Shown one piece after another: positions 30,825-32,986 of a stretch of 32,986 nt of DNA. The notes under the pieces were generated by a model. It made no database searches, was not told where the DNA came from, and saw only the letters and a program-made list of their open reading frames with translations. This DNA is from Actinomycetes bacterium (GTDB lineage: Bacteria > Actinomycetota > Acidimicrobiia > Acidimicrobiales > JAJZJN01), in NCBI GenBank assembly GCA_021851165.1, contig JAJZJN010000012.1, positions 1 to 32,986 on the forward strand, written 5' to 3'. Position 1 is the stretch's first letter; the number at the start of each line of letters is the position of its first letter. The translations under genes were made by a program, and so were the position numbers.

Positions 30825-32285
30825 GTGATCAAAGACGAGGCAAGGGCGGGCAACGACAAGGACATGGGCAGATCTTCAACCAGCATTGGTCGAGGCCGAT
30901 CCTGGACGCGGGTTCCCCTATCTCGCAGGCAGGTCCTGCAGGGACTTGCGATGGGTGGCGCCGGCGTAGCCCTGGCTGGATGCAACATCCCGTGGCCGAT
31001 TGGGACTGGACCTGGATCCTCGCTCCCAGCAGGGCCGCGCCCTTTTCCCGGCAAGCCGGCCGGCACCGACATGATCCCCCAGATAGACCATGTCGTTGTC
31101 ATCATGCTCGAGAACCACTCGTTCGACAACGTTCTCGGCATGCTCGGACGCGGCAACGGTTTCACACTCGGATCGGACGGCCTGCCGACAGCCACCAACC
31201 CCGAGTCCGGCGGCAACCTGGTCCGTGCCTTCCACAGCCCGACTCCCTGCCGCTCATTCTCCGAGCCCGACCAAACCTGGAACGACAGCCACGAGTCATA
31301 CTCCAACGGGACAAACCAGGGCTTCGTCCGTGCAAGCGGACCAGCTGCAATGGCCTATTACGACTCCAGCGACGTACCTTTCACATACGGGCTCGCGAAG
31401 ACGTTCCCCATCGCCGACCAGTACTACTCCTCCCTGCTCGGCCAGACCTTCCCAAACCGGCGGTACCTGATATCGGGCACTTCGCTCGGGATGATCAACG
31501 ACCTACCCGCATTCGACGACGTGCTGCCGACAGTGGCCAATCATCCGCCAAACGGCACCATCTTCGACATGTTGAACGCTACCGGCGTCTCGTGGAAGAA
31601 CTACAACTACGGGATATCGACGCTGATGCTCTACCCGTACCTCATCACAGAGCCGGCGAACCTCGGCAAACTCGTCGGCATCAACCAGTTCTACGCGGAC
31701 GCCGCGTCGGGCAGCTTGCCGGCCTTCTCCCTTGTCGATCCCGACCTGGTCAATTTCGTCGGCAACTCGGGTGGCGAGGGTGATGATCTGCAGCTCGCCG
31801 ACAGGTTCCTCAGCAGCATTGTCAATGCCGTCATGCAAGGACCGAAGTGGGCGAAAACCCTCCTCGTATGGACCTTCGACGAGGCCGGTGGCTACTACGA
31901 CCACGTGCCACCGCCGTCGGCTCCGGTGCCCGACGACGTTGCCCCGCAGCTCAGTTCATCTGACGTCCCAGGAAGCTTTGACCGATACGGCTTCAGGGTG
32001 CCCTGCGGGGTGGTGTCGCCCTACGCGAGGCCTGAATACGTGTCCCACATCGTTTACGACCATACCTCGGTGCTCAAGCTCGTCGAGACCAAGTGGAATC
32101 TGCCGGCGATGACGAACCGTGACGCTTCGGCTGCGGACATGCTCGACATGCTCGACATGTCGTCGCCCGCATTCTCAACCCCGCCAACGCTTCCAACGGC
32201 CCCGAATCCGTCCACAGCAGCTGTCGCAGCCTGCGAGCTTGACTCGGCTCAGACCCCACCGGCTGCATACGTCACGCCGACTTGA
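30825..32285 (+). CDS. Tat-exported lipoprotein of the phospholipase C/phosphoesterase family
   Basis: I start at GTG 30825, giving 486 residues; the track's ATG at 30738 lies upstream of a near-consensus promoter. The signal peptide has a twin arginine (SRRQVLQ, Arg34-Arg35), a hydrophobic stretch and a lipobox (LAGC, Cys53), so the mature protein is probably a lipoprotein on the outer face of the membrane. The enzyme domain begins IDHVVVIMLENHSFDNVLG, the metal-binding signature of the PF04185 phosphoesterase family. It continues with YYSSLLGQTFPNRRYLISGTS, LLVWTFDEAGGYYDHVPPP and DRYGFRVPCGVVSPYA. Family members are phospholipases C and acid phosphatases; a role in phosphate scavenging or lipid turnover is inference. 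The C-terminal tail is Pro/Thr/Ala-rich. Confidence 0.9.
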   Translation: MIKDEARAGNDKDMGRSSTSIGRGRSWTRVPLSRRQVLQGLAMGGAGVALAGCNIPWPIGTGPGSSLPAGPRPFPGKPAGTDMIPQIDHVVVIMLENHSFDNVLGMLGRGNGFTLGSDGLPTATNPESGGNLVRAFHSPTPCRSFSEPDQTWNDSHESYSNGTNQGFVRASGPAAMAYYDSSDVPFTYGLAKTFPIADQYYSSLLGQTFPNRRYLISGTSLGMINDLPAFDDVLPTVANHPPNGTIFDMLNATGVSWKNYNYGISTLMLYPYLITEPANLGKLVGINQFYADAASGSLPAFSLVDPDLVNFVGNSGGEGDDLQLADRFLSSIVNAVMQGPKWAKTLLVWTFDEAGGYYDHVPPPSAPVPDDVAPQLSSSDVPGSFDRYGFRVPCGVVSPYARPEYVSHIVYDHTSVLKLVETKWNLPAMTNRDASAADMLDMLDMSSPAFSTPPTLPTAPNPSTAAVAACELDSAQTPPAAYVTPT

Positions 32286-32320
32286 AGGCGAGCTGACTAC
32301 CAACCGCATGCTGCGACTCA

Positions 32321-32349
32321 TTGACACCTTGAACTAGCTGTGATTTCAT
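32321..32349 (+). promoter_or_regulatory. Candidate promoter for the transglycosylase gene
   Basis: TTGACA (32321-32326) is followed after 17 nt by TTTCAT (32344-32349), a four-of-six match to the -10 consensus. The start codon at 32462 would be preceded by a leader of about 105 nt. I see no known riboswitch in that leader. Confidence 0.45.
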
Positions 32350-32461
32350 CGTAAGAGCACTACCGTGCGTATTGCGAGCGTGACCTATGCCGGTTCGGTC
32401 GCCTTCGACCATCACTCAATGACATGACTGCCAATGTTCATGTCGACAAGGTTGATCGGGA

Positions 32462-32764
32462 GTGGCCGTGGCATCGAGGCGCCTTTTGCTGATGTGTGTC
32501 GTGGGCAGCTTCGGGCTTCTGGCAGTAGCCAGCTTCTGCGGAGTAGCGGCCGGGGCGTTAGGGTTGATAACGGGCATGGTGCAGCCCTTCAGCGGCTCAG
32601 AATCTCTGCCGGCGCCGCCCGACCGAGCGCTCTACGAGGCTGCCGCTGCTACCTGCCCGGGCCTTCCCTGGCCGGTGCTGGCAGCGATCGGATCAATTGA
32701 GAGTGACAACGGCCGGTCACTTGCACCCGGCGTGCACTCAGGCGCCAACCAGGCGGGAGCCGAG
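32462..32764 (+). pseudogene. Lytic transglycosylase, disrupted after the first part of the SLT domain
   Basis: The product starts at GTG 32462 (or GTG 32468) with a hydrophobic N-terminal anchor, LLLMCVVGSFGLLAVASFCGVAAGALGLI. After a short linker comes the beginning of a soluble lytic transglycosylase domain, TCPGLPWPVLAAIGSIESDN, containing the catalytic Glu, then APGVHSGANQAGAE. Family members continue with GPMQF and the rest of the lysozyme-like fold. Here the match stops at codon GAG 32762-32764. The frame runs on to 32983 as VIYRWIGGLGHVRDW and low-quality sequence, which looks non-homologous. I found no continuation in the other forward frames, so a simple frameshift is unlikely. Insertion of a mobile element is the best explanation. 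Confidence 0.7.
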
Positions 32765-32986
32765 GTTATCTACAGGTGGATTGGGGGTCTGGGGCACGTG
32801 AGGGACTGGGTCCTCGGGCGACGTGCCTGTGGAGTATCTGCAAGGTGTGAGGCACGTGGGGCAGGCGGTGACGATGCTCCTATCGTTGTCAAGCAGCGAG
32901 GAGGCGCTTCGCCTTTGGGGCCTGTTCGGCGTGCTCATCGAGCCAGGCCACGTAGCGCCGGGCGAGTGCCGTGTCGTGCTTGAGTC
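32765..32986. mobile_element. Probable end of an insertion element (extends past the right edge)
   Basis: The sequence starting GTTATCTACAGGTGG replaces the expected rest of the transglycosylase gene. It contains ACGTGCCT and AGGCACGT as an inverted pair (32821-32828 and 32850-32857) and two copies of GGCACGTG, the kind of subterminal repeats found near transposon ends. A possible transposase C-terminus lies on the minus strand at the edge. The other end, and therefore the terminal inverted repeat and target duplication, is outside the window. The family is not identified. Confidence 0.5.
32889..32986 (-). CDS. C-terminal end of an unidentified protein, possibly a transposase
   Basis: On the minus strand one frame is open from the right edge to a TGA at 32891-32889. 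It encodes 31 residues, LKHDTALARRYVAWLDEHAEQ and then APKAKRLLAA. The composition (Ala, Arg, Lys, Leu, with regular helix spacing) looks like a real C-terminal helix rather than noise, and its position inside the suspected insertion suggests a transposase. I cannot assign a family from so short a piece. The ORF track does not list it because its start is outside the window. Confidence 0.4.
   Translation of the reverse strand, partial: LKHDTALARRYVAWLDEHAEQAPKAKRLLAA

Noticed and set aside
32350-32461. Possible c-di-AMP (ydaO-type) riboswitch before the cell-wall hydrolase
   Set aside because: Such riboswitches often precede actinobacterial cell-wall hydrolases, but I could not find the conserved core sequence in this 110-nt leader.

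Overview
This is GC-rich DNA from an actinobacterium (Actinomycetota). Four lineage-type systems support this: a mycothiol synthase (mshD), a complete Pup-proteasome core (arc, dop, pup, prcB, prcA), a fused CofG/CofH F420 synthase (fbiC), and a tkt-tal-zwf-pgl pentose phosphate operon. Menaquinone genes (menG, menF) and a large share of apparently leaderless genes fit the same picture. A deep branch such as Acidimicrobiia is possible, but I cannot prove the class from this window alone.

Layout. 1-3.5 kb: the 5' part of hisD (minus strand, running off the left edge and absent from the ORF track), a small helical protein followed by a perfect 12-bp hairpin, nth (endonuclease III), mshD and a VIT-type metal transporter. 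3.5-7.0 kb: a small membrane protein, a MaoC-like hotdog hydratase, menG and menF (end to end), and a small DUF2007-like protein. 7.0-12.2 kb, minus strand: arc, dop, pup, prcB, prcA. These encode the ATPase ring, the Pup deamidase, the Pup tag (ending GGQ) and the two 20S subunits; the ligase PafA is not here. 12.3-14.4 kb: a ferredoxin with Asp in place of the second cluster Cys, convergent with a four-gene minus-strand operon of three small proteins (two or three of them membrane proteins) and the tRNA m1A58 methyltransferase trmI. 14.5-17.6 kb: a PaaI-like thioesterase divergent from nagA, which carries eight in-frame 15-bp repeats and is translationally coupled to a FIST-domain sensor protein. 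17.6-23.2 kb: tkt-tal-zwf-pgl, each start overlapping the previous stop by 4 nt. 23.2-28.5 kb: a membrane diguanylate cyclase, fbiC, a LOG-family protein and a small convergent helical protein. 28.6-32.3 kb: an acyl-CoA synthetase divergent from an Rv1155-like (F420-type) split-barrel protein, then a Tat-exported lipoprotein of the phospholipase C/phosphoesterase family. 32.4 kb to the end: a lytic transglycosylase gene that loses homology abruptly at about 32764, apparently where a mobile element enters, with a possible transposase C-terminus on the minus strand at the right edge.

Expression pattern. Genes inside operons mostly have overlapping ATGA/GTGA junctions or clear Shine-Dalgarno sequences. 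At least ten first genes instead have a TANNNT -10 hexamer 6-8 nt before the start codon and no Shine-Dalgarno, the mark of leaderless transcripts. This pattern was used to choose several starts. Two divergent pairs have back-to-back -10 elements in very short intergenic gaps.

I saw no tRNA, rRNA, CRISPR array or replication origin. No stretch over 300 bases lacks a gene; the largest gap (771-1000) holds a terminator hairpin and a 12-bp palindrome. The window is mainly core metabolism. The most unusual items are the nagA minisatellite, the Asp-ligand ferredoxin, the compact bidirectional leaderless promoters and the disrupted transglycosylase.
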